Part shown: positions 1 through 6,170 of the stretch, one piece after another
Numbering within the stretch: position 1 is the stretch's first letter
Layout: each line of letters begins with the position of its first letter
Assembly (NCBI GenBank): GCA_964398215.1
Contig: CAYNNP010000322.1
Span: 1-6,170 of the forward strand
Source of the DNA: CAYNNP01 sp964398215
GTDB lineage: Bacteria; Planctomycetota; Planctomycetia; Pirellulales; Pirellulaceae
Direction: 5' to 3'
Length of the DNA stretch: 6,170 bases
Made by a program: the position numbers and the translations under genes
Notes under the pieces: model-generated
Told to the model about the DNA's origin: nothing
Seen by the model: the letters and a program-made list of their open reading frames with translations, nothing else
The model's database searches: none

Positions 1-1832
1 TTCGGAGCAGGGTCACCATCTTTCGGCATAGGCTCTACTTCCGTCGGCATAGGCTCTGCTTCCTTTGGAACAGTCTTGGCGGGTTCTGTTGGCAGATTCA
101 ACTCGGATGGGAACCCGGCTGGCAATCTTGGTCCGCCGGCTGCTGCGGCCGCTTTCTCTGCTGTCGACTCTTTGTCTTTCAGCATCACGTCACGCTTCAA
201 AGCCAATTTGTCGTAGCTGTCGCCTGGAATCACGTAGTACCACTGCTCGAAGCGGCGATTCAACTCATTGGCTTTGTCTTGCGCTTCGTCAACCTTGAGC
301 TTACTGTCCTCATACGCTTTCTTATCGATGTCGTATTGGTCAACGGACATGTCGTAGAGAAGTTTCAGTTGCTTGTACTTCTCTTCTGCCGTTTGCTCCT
401 TCGGCTCCGCTGCTTCGGCGTCATCCTTCTTGTCGCCTTCGGCCGCCCCTGCCTCAGCCTTCTGTTCTTCAGCGGGCTTCTCATCACCAGCCGCCTTCTT
501 TTCTGCTTCAGCGGCTTTCTGTGCCTCTAGCAACTCCGGTGACATTTCGGGTTTGACTGGCACTGGGCCGCGATCGACTAGCGTCTCGTCCACCAAGACT
601 CGAACAAACAGGTACCGCCCAGGTTTCTTGCTAGGATCGATTTCTGGTTCAGGATCATCGCCTGCGTCGTCGGCATCTTTTTCTTTCTTGGCATCATCTT
701 CAGGTTTCGCTTCCGCATCCGCGCTGAGTCCGATTTCCAAGTCTTCGTCGCTGCCAGTGAACGCACGACCGAAGTAAAGCTTGTAAACGATCCCACCTTC
801 GATACCCACCGCCAGTTCACCTTCTTTCGCCAGCAACTCCAACGTCTGGCTACCGTCTTGGGCTGGCTGAATCAGATAGCCACGTTTCAGCAAGTCATCT
901 TGGACCTGAGAGATTTCTCGCTGTCCAACCGTGCGATCAATTGTAAGATCTGGCTTCAGCCCCCTTTGCTTTGGTCGAACGCCAACGATTGCCAATGACC
1001 CAAGCGTATTGACTGTTTCATCGATCGTCGATTTATTGACTTCTTTGTTATCGTCATCCAACTCTTTCAGCACCCACGGATCAGCCGTCTTTTCGCGAGT
1101 GATATTGGACACAATGCTTTGCGTCAGCGTTCCTTGGATTGCATCGAACGTGTAGTCATTGACCACCAAAGATCGCACATCGGCGTTATTGATATCCAGC
1201 AAGTCCGTTTCGACCCAGTCCTTGAACTTCGTCGAAAGATCGATACTCAAGTCGGTGATGTACGTCTCATCTTCTTTGGGATGGCGAACGTAGTACTGGC
1301 CCGTCTCGCCTTCGACCGGTTTGCCAACAATGAAGCTACATAGGACCGCATCGTCTTTACCCAACAAGGTCAGTCGTTTACCGACACCATCGACCTCTTT
1401 GAGTTTCAAGGAATCTTGACTGGGATCGACGACCCCATAACGTGTATGGTCGCTGGCCCATCGTGTCACCAATCCACCGCGTTTGATACCGATGACTGAC
1501 GACGCGGTATTTGCCAACCGATCCTTGGCGTCGGTCGGATAGTTGTGATGCGAAGGGATCACCCAGCGACCATTTTCAGCTTGTTCAACGCTAAACTCGA
1601 CCACGTTCAGATCTTTGGTAACCGTACTAACGGACAGCGAAGTCGCTTTTGTTGGGTCGTTGAATTCTGGATAAAACTCCTGTCCGTTCTTTCCGTATTC
1701 TTCGATCTTCCCTGCTCGGTTGGTCAGCTTCATCACTCCAGTGATCAGCACACAGCCAAGCGCAACGGCACCAAAAATCGCGGTGGTGCGATTCATTTTG
1801 TTGGAATCTGGTTTACTAGCAGCAGATGACAT
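1..1832 (-). CDS. DUF4340 domain-containing membrane-anchored protein, C-terminus cut by the window edge
   Basis: I read 610 codons with no stop; the gene runs off the left edge. The ATG at 1832 has AAGGG seven bases upstream and an in-frame TAA 48 bases upstream; Met13 is a weaker alternative start. Residues about 15-36 form one hydrophobic segment after a short polar N-terminus, suggesting a signal anchor with the rest outside the cytoplasm. Residues about 63-360 have DUF4340 character: GRWVIPSHHNYPTDAKDRL at 88-106, then alternating strand and helix blocks with TRYGVVDPS and FIVGKPV. Two acidic Lys/Ala/Glu-rich stretches follow (about 371-400 and 430-485), then a mixed helical segment (485-560) and a Pro-rich tail with a short repeat. 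DUF4340 proteins are often encoded beside GldG-like ABC genes, as here, and are presumed extracytoplasmic partners; no biochemical role is established. The family call rests on pattern and context, not a profile search. Confidence 0.85.
   Translation of the reverse strand, partial: MSSAASKPDSNKMNRTTAIFGAVALGCVLITGVMKLTNRAGKIEEYGKNGQEFYPEFNDPTKATSLSVSTVTKDLNVVEFSVEQAENGRWVIPSHHNYPTDAKDRLANTASSVIGIKRGGLVTRWASDHTRYGVVDPSQDSLKLKEVDGVGKRLTLLGKDDAVLCSFIVGKPVEGETGQYYVRHPKEDETYITDLSIDLSTKFKDWVETDLLDINNADVRSLVVNDYTFDAIQGTLTQSIVSNITREKTADPWVLKELDDDNKEVNKSTIDETVNTLGSLAIVGVRPKQRGLKPDLTIDRTVGQREISQVQDDLLKRGYLIQPAQDGSQTLELLAKEGELAVGIEGGIVYKLYFGRAFTGSDEDLEIGLSADAEAKPEDDAKKEKDADDAGDDPEPEIDPSKKPGRYLFVRVLVDETLVDRGPVPVKPEMSPELLEAQKAAEAEKKAAGDEKPAEEQKAEAGAAEGDKKDDAEAAEPKEQTAEEKYKQLKLLYDMSVDQYDIDKKAYEDSKLKVDEAQDKANELNRRFEQWYYVIPGDSYDKLALKRDVMLKDKESTAEKAAAAAGGPRLPAGFPSELNLPTEPAKTVPKEAEPMPTEVEPMPKDGDPAP
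23..63. repeat. Short in-frame tandem repeat in the tail of the DUF4340 gene
   Basis: Two 20-base copies, TCGGCATAGGCTCTACTTCC (23-42) and TCGGCATAGGCTCTGCTTCC (44-63), differ at one base and lie 21 bases apart. Read on the minus strand they encode EAEPMPT then EVEPMPK, a seven-residue acidic, Pro-rich unit. The 21-base period keeps the frame, so this is a duplication within the coding sequence. More units may lie beyond the left edge. Confidence 0.85.
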
Positions 1833-1911
1833 AGGGCTACCCTTGTATGACAAACGAATGGGTGTTTTTGTATCGGTTTATATGAAAGCAGAAATGTGGC
1901 GGTTCTAGGTT
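1833..1911 (-). promoter_or_regulatory. Gap between the permease/GldG gene and the DUF4340 gene, with ribosome binding site
   Basis: This 79-base gap holds a good Shine-Dalgarno match, AAGGG on the minus strand (plus positions 1840-1844), seven bases before the ATG at 1832. It supports that start over the later Met13. I see no stem-loop followed by a T-run, so no terminator separates the two genes, which fits co-transcription. A TATAAA-like sequence occurs in the gap but lacks a matching -35 element. Confidence 0.6.
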
Positions 1912-4701
1912 CTATAGACGCCGGCGAGTCTCAACAAAGGTGTTCTTTTCGTCGAACCAACGCAGCGTAAAGACCAGCATCCCAAGCAACATGGCTGGCA
2001 CTGCTGGCAGCACAATGGCCATGAATCGGTAGCTCGTTTCCACCTCTTTGACATTGCGGTCAGTGATGACTTCGATTCGATGAACCTTCTCTTCCTTTTC
2101 ATTTTCGATCTTCGCTTTCGCCAACGCCATCCTTTGGCTTTCAGCAGCCTGAGCCTGTTGCAACATTTGAACTTTCGCAACTTGATCCAGATCTTCGTTG
2201 TTCTGAATCTCCTCGACGCGTTTCTTCAATTCCTTCTCACGGCTCTTCAATTCCTTCTTGGCGGCAATGTCGGCTTTTTCCTGTTCGTTGTTGGACTCCT
2301 CCAAGAACTTGCCTTTCGCGACATCCACGCGTTGCAGCGTCCGTAGCATTGGCCGACGGCTACGCAACTCAATGAACTCATCATCACCCATAAGCGAATC
2401 AACAGCGTTCAAGACAAAAGTCACGTTGTCGAATCGAATAGCAAGGTTGCCAAGATTCCGTTCTTGAAAAAAGAAGTCAGAGATCATGTCGATATCCGCG
2501 ACATAAACCGCATTAACGTTCAAGGCCCCTTCGCTCTTGATTCGTGCAGCAAGAGTGTGCGTTTGCGAATCATTCTTTCGCAGTGGATCTCGCTTTAAGT
2601 TTGCCGTTTGCTGCATCGTGAATGGGCTGAACCCTGTATCAACGAAATCGTCCCAATCCAGCAACCCAGAGGATTCTCCTGTGGAAAGCAGCGGTTGGAA
2701 TTCGACGTTTGACTCCGACAATTTTTGCACGGTACCGCCGCAAATCACAATCAGTTCTTGCAAACCGCTTGTGATTTCATTCTCGTTGTTAAACGAGTTA
2801 GGTGATTCGTCGTTGCGAGTTACGAAAATGTATTCTTTGGGCAAGAATTCAAACTCGGGGTGGGGATTGAGATTATCAAAGGCGATTCGGTCATAAACCC
2901 AATTGATCCCAAGCTTATTCAGCAAACTTGACGCCCGCCCTCCATCGGCCTTCGGTGTTGGAGGTGGCTGCCGACCGCCCATCATCATCCCGCCGCCTTG
3001 CGATGGCTTGGGTTGTTTGGGAGCACCAGAAACACCGCCTTGGCCGCCGAACGTCATTGGGAACGGATCGTCAAAAACCAGGACAGGGTTCCCGGCTTCG
3101 ACGTAGTTAACCAAGTTCTGCATTTCAGGCTGCGTGAGCGATGAAGGCATCCCAACGAGCAAGACATCGAATTTGCTGACATCAATTACCGTGGTCGGCG
3201 AGATCTCTTCGACGTCATACTGTTTTCTTAATTCGGTCACGATCTGCCATTCGCGTGTACCGTCCAGCAGCCCAGCGTCCGTACGCAGAATCCCCACCGT
3301 ACGTCGTTTTTCGTTAGCAACCGTTTGGATCGTACGCGTCAGTTCGTATTCAATCGGCAAGGCTTTACCAAAGAACGGCACGACAACTTTGTCATAGCTG
3401 CTGATCGCAACCGCACCCATGTAAATTTGAGTTTCTTTTCGTCGACCATTGACCTCGCTGACAAGCGGCACGCTGCGGATACCGAACTGCTCCGCCTCTT
3501 CCGCCTCCTTTGTAAACAGTTCAACATCAACATAGCGAACTTCAAGATTCTTTCCGCCCATATCATCAAACTGGCGAAGCAAACCGGTCAATCGTTTTTT
3601 CGTTTCAAGGTAGTCCGCTGGCACTTCAGGACTGATGAATACCTGCAGCGAAATTGGTCGCTCCGAATCCAGTTCCGATAGGACACGTTTCGTGGAAGGT
3701 GCCAAAGTGAACAATCGCTCGCTGGTTGCGTCGACGCGCAGAGCCAAATATCCAGCCCAACCAACCAGACTGGTCAGAATCACACCCAAACAAACAGTTC
3801 GCGCCAAATAATGCAATGTGTGGTCGGCACGTTGATCGCTTTTCCAATGTCGCTGTGACATCAAGACGAGATTCAAATACAGCATCAGGACAGTGAACCC
3901 AATGAAGTAAATAACACTGGTCATCGGAACGACACCGACCCCCAAGTCCTCGAGCTGATTGCCCATGCCAAACTCGCTGACGGAATCTGAAAAATAGTTC
4001 CAGTATTCTCGGGTCGTATCGAAGTACAGAACCAGTACCACGCCCACTGCCAGCGCGATCCCGCTACCGATTGCAGCCAATTGGTTCCAGCTCCAAAGAG
4101 CAGCGACAATGGCTGCCACAATTAGCCCGTAGATAATCAGCCCACCGATTGCCGGGAATCCTGCAAACACAGGCACCGCACAAACAATGATCCCCAGCAC
4201 AAATGCAACGGTCATGTTGGGGGTCAACAGCGACGCTAACATGCCTGCCGCCAATAACGCCGCCCCGGCCAACCAATAACCAAAGTACGTTGCTATCATC
4301 AGCCCCCAGTCTGGATTGCCCAGCATCGATAGCACAACCATATACGTGCACGAAAACAGCAACGCCACTGTGTAGACCGCAAGAACCGCGAAGTACTTGC
4401 CGAGCAAAACTTCCAGATCGGTTGCCGGTAACGTGAACAACAATTCATCTGTCCCGCTACGTCGTTCATCGGCCCAAACGCTCATTGTGATCGCAGGCAC
4501 AAAGAACAGCAGCAGCACTGGATACCACTTTGTCAGTTGATCCAGATTCGGTTCGTTGGCCGTAAAGAATTCTGTATTGAACGCTAAAAAACCACCAGCC
4601 ACCACGAATACGATGATGAATAGGTAGCCAAGCATTCCGGAAAAGTAGGCCGAGAAATTGCGCTTGAAGATAGCGCCAACAACTTGTCCTCTGAGTTTCA
4701 T
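1912..4701 (-). CDS. GldF-GldG fusion: ABC-2 type permease joined to a GldG-like (ABC_transp_aux/GIFT) domain
   Basis: This 929-residue protein is the membrane part of an ABC transporter. The N-terminal third is an ABC-2/GldF-type permease with about seven or eight hydrophobic segments between 22 and 281, and the motif ADERRSGTDELLFTLPATD (77-95) typical of this family. A further segment (about 301-322) starts a GldG-like part: an extracytoplasmic domain from about 325 to 790 with VQVFIS-like strand SLQVFISPE (351-359), VLVFDDPFP (540-548) and the terminal signature NAVDSL (764-769) plus RSRRPMLRTLQR (780-791). Then come a charged coiled coil (about 797-875) and a last hydrophobic segment (892-914) before a short basic end. 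Bacteroidetes encode GldF and GldG separately; here they are one chain. A Gly/Met/Pro-rich insert occupies 552-587. The ATG at 4701 follows an in-frame TGA closely, so the start is fixed, although its Shine-Dalgarno site (GGA three bases away) is poor. Substrate unknown. Confidence 0.92.
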   Translation of the reverse strand: MKLRGQVVGAIFKRNFSAYFSGMLGYLFIIVFVVAGGFLAFNTEFFTANEPNLDQLTKWYPVLLLFFVPAITMSVWADERRSGTDELLFTLPATDLEVLLGKYFAVLAVYTVALLFSCTYMVVLSMLGNPDWGLMIATYFGYWLAGAALLAAGMLASLLTPNMTVAFVLGIIVCAVPVFAGFPAIGGLIIYGLIVAAIVAALWSWNQLAAIGSGIALAVGVVLVLYFDTTREYWNYFSDSVSEFGMGNQLEDLGVGVVPMTSVIYFIGFTVLMLYLNLVLMSQRHWKSDQRADHTLHYLARTVCLGVILTSLVGWAGYLALRVDATSERLFTLAPSTKRVLSELDSERPISLQVFISPEVPADYLETKKRLTGLLRQFDDMGGKNLEVRYVDVELFTKEAEEAEQFGIRSVPLVSEVNGRRKETQIYMGAVAISSYDKVVVPFFGKALPIEYELTRTIQTVANEKRRTVGILRTDAGLLDGTREWQIVTELRKQYDVEEISPTTVIDVSKFDVLLVGMPSSLTQPEMQNLVNYVEAGNPVLVFDDPFPMTFGGQGGVSGAPKQPKPSQGGGMMMGGRQPPPTPKADGGRASSLLNKLGINWVYDRIAFDNLNPHPEFEFLPKEYIFVTRNDESPNSFNNENEITSGLQELIVICGGTVQKLSESNVEFQPLLSTGESSGLLDWDDFVDTGFSPFTMQQTANLKRDPLRKNDSQTHTLAARIKSEGALNVNAVYVADIDMISDFFFQERNLGNLAIRFDNVTFVLNAVDSLMGDDEFIELRSRRPMLRTLQRVDVAKGKFLEESNNEQEKADIAAKKELKSREKELKKRVEEIQNNEDLDQVAKVQMLQQAQAAESQRMALAKAKIENEKEEKVHRIEVITDRNVKEVETSYRFMAIVLPAVPAMLLGMLVFTLRWFDEKNTFVETRRRL

Positions 4702-4785
4702 TTTTCCAATCCGATACTTTGTTCAAAGACTAAGGAGTTGAGTCGTTTTGTTTGGTTGAGTTAGATTCGACAGGCGTGACACGAG
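4702..4785 (-). other. Gap between the ATPase gene and the permease/GldG gene
   Basis: This 84-base gap has no open frame of note. GTTGAGT occurs twice (4737-4743 and 4755-4761, 18 bases apart), and CTTTG-TT-CAAAG (4717-4728) is a tiny palindrome whose loop is too short for a convincing hairpin. No terminator is visible, so transcription probably continues from the ATPase gene into the permease gene. The wide spacing and weak ribosome site suggest no translational coupling. Confidence 0.5.
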
Positions 4786-5529
4786 TTACGCTTTGGCGCT
4801 GGTGAGTTCACGAAACTTTTGTTCCATCGCAACACCTTCGCTACCAAGTTCTGAAGTTGGGCCATCAAAAATCAGACGGCCATCATTGATCATCACGACG
4901 CGCGAGCAAACGGCGTGGACTTCTTGCAAAATGTGCGTCGAAAGCAAAACCGTCTTGGTCTCGCCGAGCTTCAAAATCAACTCGCGCACCCCGTGAACTT
5001 GGTTAGGATCCAATCCACTGGTCGGCTCGTCCAGAATCAAGACCTTGGGGTCATGCAACAGAGCCTGTGCCATTCCAACCCGCTGGCGATAACCACGAGA
5101 AAGCTTGCCGATCGCTTTGCCCCAGACTTCATCCAGCGAACACTGTTGTCGCACGTAAGCCATCCGGTCATTCAATTCACCGGTCTTCAGCATCCGGGCG
5201 GCCCCGACATACTTCAGAAAGCTGGCCGGGGTCATTTCTTGATACAGCGGCCCGTTTTCTGGCAAGTAACCAAGCAATTCGGCTGATTGCAAGCGGTCGG
5301 ATTGCGGATCAAAGCCGCCGATCTTCGCAAAGCCCTCGCAGGGTGCCAAATACCCTGTCAACATCTTCATGGTTGTCGATTTCCCGGCACCATTGGGCCC
5401 AAGAAACGCACAAACTTGGCCAGATGGAACAGAAAACGTAATGTTCTGAGCAGCCGCGAAATTGCCATAAAACTTGCCGAGACCTTCGGCTTCGATCATC
5501 GGAGAATTCGCTTTTCCAGATTTCGTCAT
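4786..5529 (-). CDS. ABC transporter ATP-binding protein, GldA-like
   Basis: A complete 247-residue ABC ATPase, the usual length for a stand-alone subunit; it hydrolyses ATP at the cytoplasmic face to drive the adjacent permease. All motifs are present: aromatic A-loop region at KFYG (19-22), Walker A GPNGAGKST (44-52), Q-loop region GYLPENGPLY (87-96), signature LSRGYRQR (143-150), Walker B VLILDEPT (163-170), D-loop SGLDPNQ (171-177) and H-switch STH (197-199). The Q-loop has Glu91 where many ABC proteins have Gln; LPE-x-x-PLY and LSxGYRQR are common in the GldA/NatA-like branch. The ATG at 5529 has GGAG six bases upstream, which favours it over Met11, although homology starts at Met11. It is the first gene of the cluster, 84 bases before its permease. 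Nothing is missing, so the protein should be active. GldA-like is a sequence-style call, not proof of a gliding role. Confidence 0.96.
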   Translation of the reverse strand: MTKSGKANSPMIEAEGLGKFYGNFAAAQNITFSVPSGQVCAFLGPNGAGKSTTMKMLTGYLAPCEGFAKIGGFDPQSDRLQSAELLGYLPENGPLYQEMTPASFLKYVGAARMLKTGELNDRMAYVRQQCSLDEVWGKAIGKLSRGYRQRVGMAQALLHDPKVLILDEPTSGLDPNQVHGVRELILKLGETKTVLLSTHILQEVHAVCSRVVMINDGRLIFDGPTSELGSEGVAMEQKFRELTSAKA

Positions 5530-5535
5530 CTATCA

Positions 5536-5539
5536 CTCC
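5536..5539 (-). promoter_or_regulatory. Ribosome binding site of the ABC ATPase gene
   Basis: On the minus strand the bases before the start read TGGAGTGATAG then ATG, placing GGAG six bases upstream. This is the best-spaced Shine-Dalgarno match in the window and decides for the start at 5529 over the internal Met11, which lies ten codons later. Confidence 0.65.
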
Positions 5540-5616
5540 AGATATCAAACAATTGGGCAATCAAGCCACTAGGCGTAACTCGACATGGCAGGAATGCCAG
5601 ATTGGTTCGTCGGCCA

Positions 5617-5640
5617 GCGAAATATTCAACAATATTTTGC
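5617..5640. repeat. AT-rich inverted repeat with a third related copy, possible operator
   Basis: GCGAAATATT (5617-5626) and AATATTTTGC (5631-5640) are inverted around CAAC; seven inner base pairs are perfect and the outer part has one G/T mismatch. A third copy, AATATTTGC, follows at 5645-5653 in direct orientation to the second. It lies about 90 to 110 bases upstream of the ATPase start in a non-coding stretch. A regulator-binding site is possible. There is no T-run placing it as a terminator. Confidence 0.4.
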
Positions 5641-5686
5641 TATGAATATTTGCTACGATCTTCGCACCAACGGCAAACGAACCCCC

Positions 5687-5714
5687 ATTTTTACTGTTAA
5701 TCTAGCCACGTCAA
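5687..5714 (-). promoter_or_regulatory. Possible weak promoter for the ABC gene cluster
   Basis: On the minus strand TTGACG (plus 5709-5714) is followed after 15 bases by TAAAAAT (plus 5687-5693). The -35 match is good, the -10 match is poor and the spacing is shorter than the ideal 17. Transcription would start roughly 150 bases upstream of the ATPase gene and run through the inverted repeat at 5617-5640. Planctomycete promoters are not well matched to this consensus, so this is only a candidate. Confidence 0.2.
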
Positions 5715-5903
5715 CACCCACACGCCACCGGGCGTCAGAAAGCGACGAAACGTCATGGGCAAAGTCGACTTTCGCTCCATTGAAAAGACAAGAACGCCAG
5801 CACCCCAGATTGCTTTGGCAAAGCAGACGTCGTCTATTGATCATGAATCGATCCTGATGGAAACCGCCGTCTTGAATCAGCCCGATCGTGCAGAGACCCA
5901 ATA

Positions 5904-6170
5904 TTGAAATCCGAATTCATAAGCGTTGAAGTTGTCATCCACATCGACCATGAGTCGCTTGAGTGGATTGAGTGGTTCGAGAGGCAAGACAATTTCGTCA
6001 CCAAATTGCCCGGGCGTGAAGCAAAGTGGTTTGTCTACTTTGCTCCAATCCCATGCGGCGACGCTAATTCGACGATCCAGCAACTCTGCACCGAAATCGA
6101 AGCACTCCCTGAAAGTGTCAAACAACATTGGGCCGGCGCGGTTCGCCGAGTGTTCTTCATCGGCTATCGC
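5904..6170 (+). CDS. Hypothetical protein, C-terminus cut by the window edge, probable TTG start
   Basis: I do not recognise this gene. The frame is open from 5847 (after TGA at 5844-5846) to the right edge and contains no ATG near its left end; TTG at 5904 is the first usual bacterial start codon, giving 89 residues. GAGA a few bases upstream is only a weak ribosome site. The peptide has a strand-like start (EFISVEVVIHID), a Trp-rich segment (18-27), a strand KWFVYFAPIP (42-51), an amphipathic helix (about 55-78, STIQQLCTEIEALPESVKQH) and a strand RRVFFIGY, which together look like a small soluble alpha/beta domain. It would be transcribed divergently from the ABC cluster. The opposite strand is also open over 5877-6170, codon for codon, and base composition by codon position does not separate the two, so the strand is a judgement from the peptide pattern. 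Confidence 0.45.
   Translation, partial: MKSEFISVEVVIHIDHESLEWIEWFERQDNFVTKLPGREAKWFVYFAPIPCGDANSTIQQLCTEIEALPESVKQHWAGAVRRVFFIGYR

Larger units (their letters stand above)
5530..5903. other. Intergenic stretch upstream of the ABC gene cluster
   Basis: About 374 bases with no gene I can support. The small open frames on both strands have unnatural compositions and no family resemblance. The part nearest the ATPase gene holds its ribosome site and a small palindrome, TGGCA-GGAA-TGCCA (5586-5599). The middle (5617-5653) is AT-rich with an inverted repeat, and a weak promoter-like pair lies to its right. If the right-hand gene is divergent, this is a shared control region; if that gene reads leftwards, this is a leader and spacer. 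Confidence 0.6.

Noticed and set aside
373..777. A 134-codon plus-strand open frame rich in Ser, Ala and Phe
   Set aside because: It is the reverse shadow of the Ala/Glu/Lys-rich stretch of the DUF4340 gene; the low-complexity composition mirrors that gene and there is no family resemblance.
1746..1760. A possible lipobox, ALGC, at residues 24-27 of the DUF4340 protein
   Set aside because: Leu at the -2 position does not fit the lipobox well, and the hydrophobic segment continues past the Cys (VLITGVM), so an uncleaved signal anchor is more likely than a lipoprotein.
1872..1890. TATAAA-like sequence before the DUF4340 gene as an internal promoter
   Set aside because: No acceptable -35 hexamer lies 15 to 19 bases upstream, and such AT-rich hexamers are common in intergenic DNA.
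3325..3681. A 118-codon plus-strand open frame inside the permease/GldG gene
   Set aside because: It lies wholly antisense to a strongly supported coding region and shows no recognisable domain.
4717..4728. Palindrome CTTTG-TT-CAAAG between the ATPase and permease genes as a terminator
   Set aside because: Five-base arms, a two-base loop and no T-run on the transcribed strand; it is not a credible terminator.
5585..5857. A 90-codon plus-strand open frame in the upstream stretch
   Set aside because: The peptide is rich in Arg, Thr and Ser with no domain-like pattern, there is no clear ribosome site, and it overlaps the AT-rich repeat region.
5653..5901. An 82-codon minus-strand open frame upstream of the ATPase gene
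   Set aside because: No ribosome site, irregular composition and no resemblance to a known small protein; it appears to be a chance open frame.

Overview
The window looks like the chromosome of a marine planctomycete of the Rhodopirellula/Pirellulaceae type. The grounds are moderate GC content, frequent weak Shine-Dalgarno sites, long acidic Ala/Glu/Lys-rich tails, and a GldF-GldG fusion beside a DUF4340 protein. This is an impression from style and gene content, not a placement by similarity search. I see no RNA gene, insertion sequence, integrase, CRISPR array or clear terminator.

Almost all of the window (1-5529) is one minus-strand gene cluster, read right to left. It starts with a GldA-like ABC-transporter ATPase (4786-5529, 247 aa). 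Next is a 929-residue membrane protein (1912-4701) that joins an ABC-2 type permease (GldF-like) to a GldG-like extracytoplasmic domain (ABC_transp_aux/GIFT fold), a charged coiled coil and a C-terminal membrane anchor. Last is a membrane-anchored DUF4340 protein (1832 to beyond the left edge, C-terminus missing). Gaps of 84 and 79 bases separate the genes, no strong hairpin lies between them, and the order ATPase, permease/GldG, DUF4340 is a known association, so a single transcript is the simplest reading.

Together the three would form an envelope ABC complex. The ATPase drives the permease half, the GldG half projects outside the membrane, and the DUF4340 protein is probably a periplasmic partner. 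The substrate is not known. The Gld names come from Bacteroidetes gliding motility, but relatives occur in many non-gliding bacteria, so gliding should not be assumed.

To the right is a gene-poor stretch of about 370 bases (5530-5903) with an AT-rich inverted repeat and a possible weak promoter for the cluster. The last 270 bases hold the end of an unrecognised gene. I favour a divergent plus-strand gene with a TTG start at 5904, but a minus-strand frame over the same bases is also open and cannot be excluded. Nothing here is clearly an undescribed system. The most unusual points are the GldF-GldG fusion with its Gly/Met/Pro-rich insert and coiled coil, and the low-complexity insertions in the DUF4340 protein.
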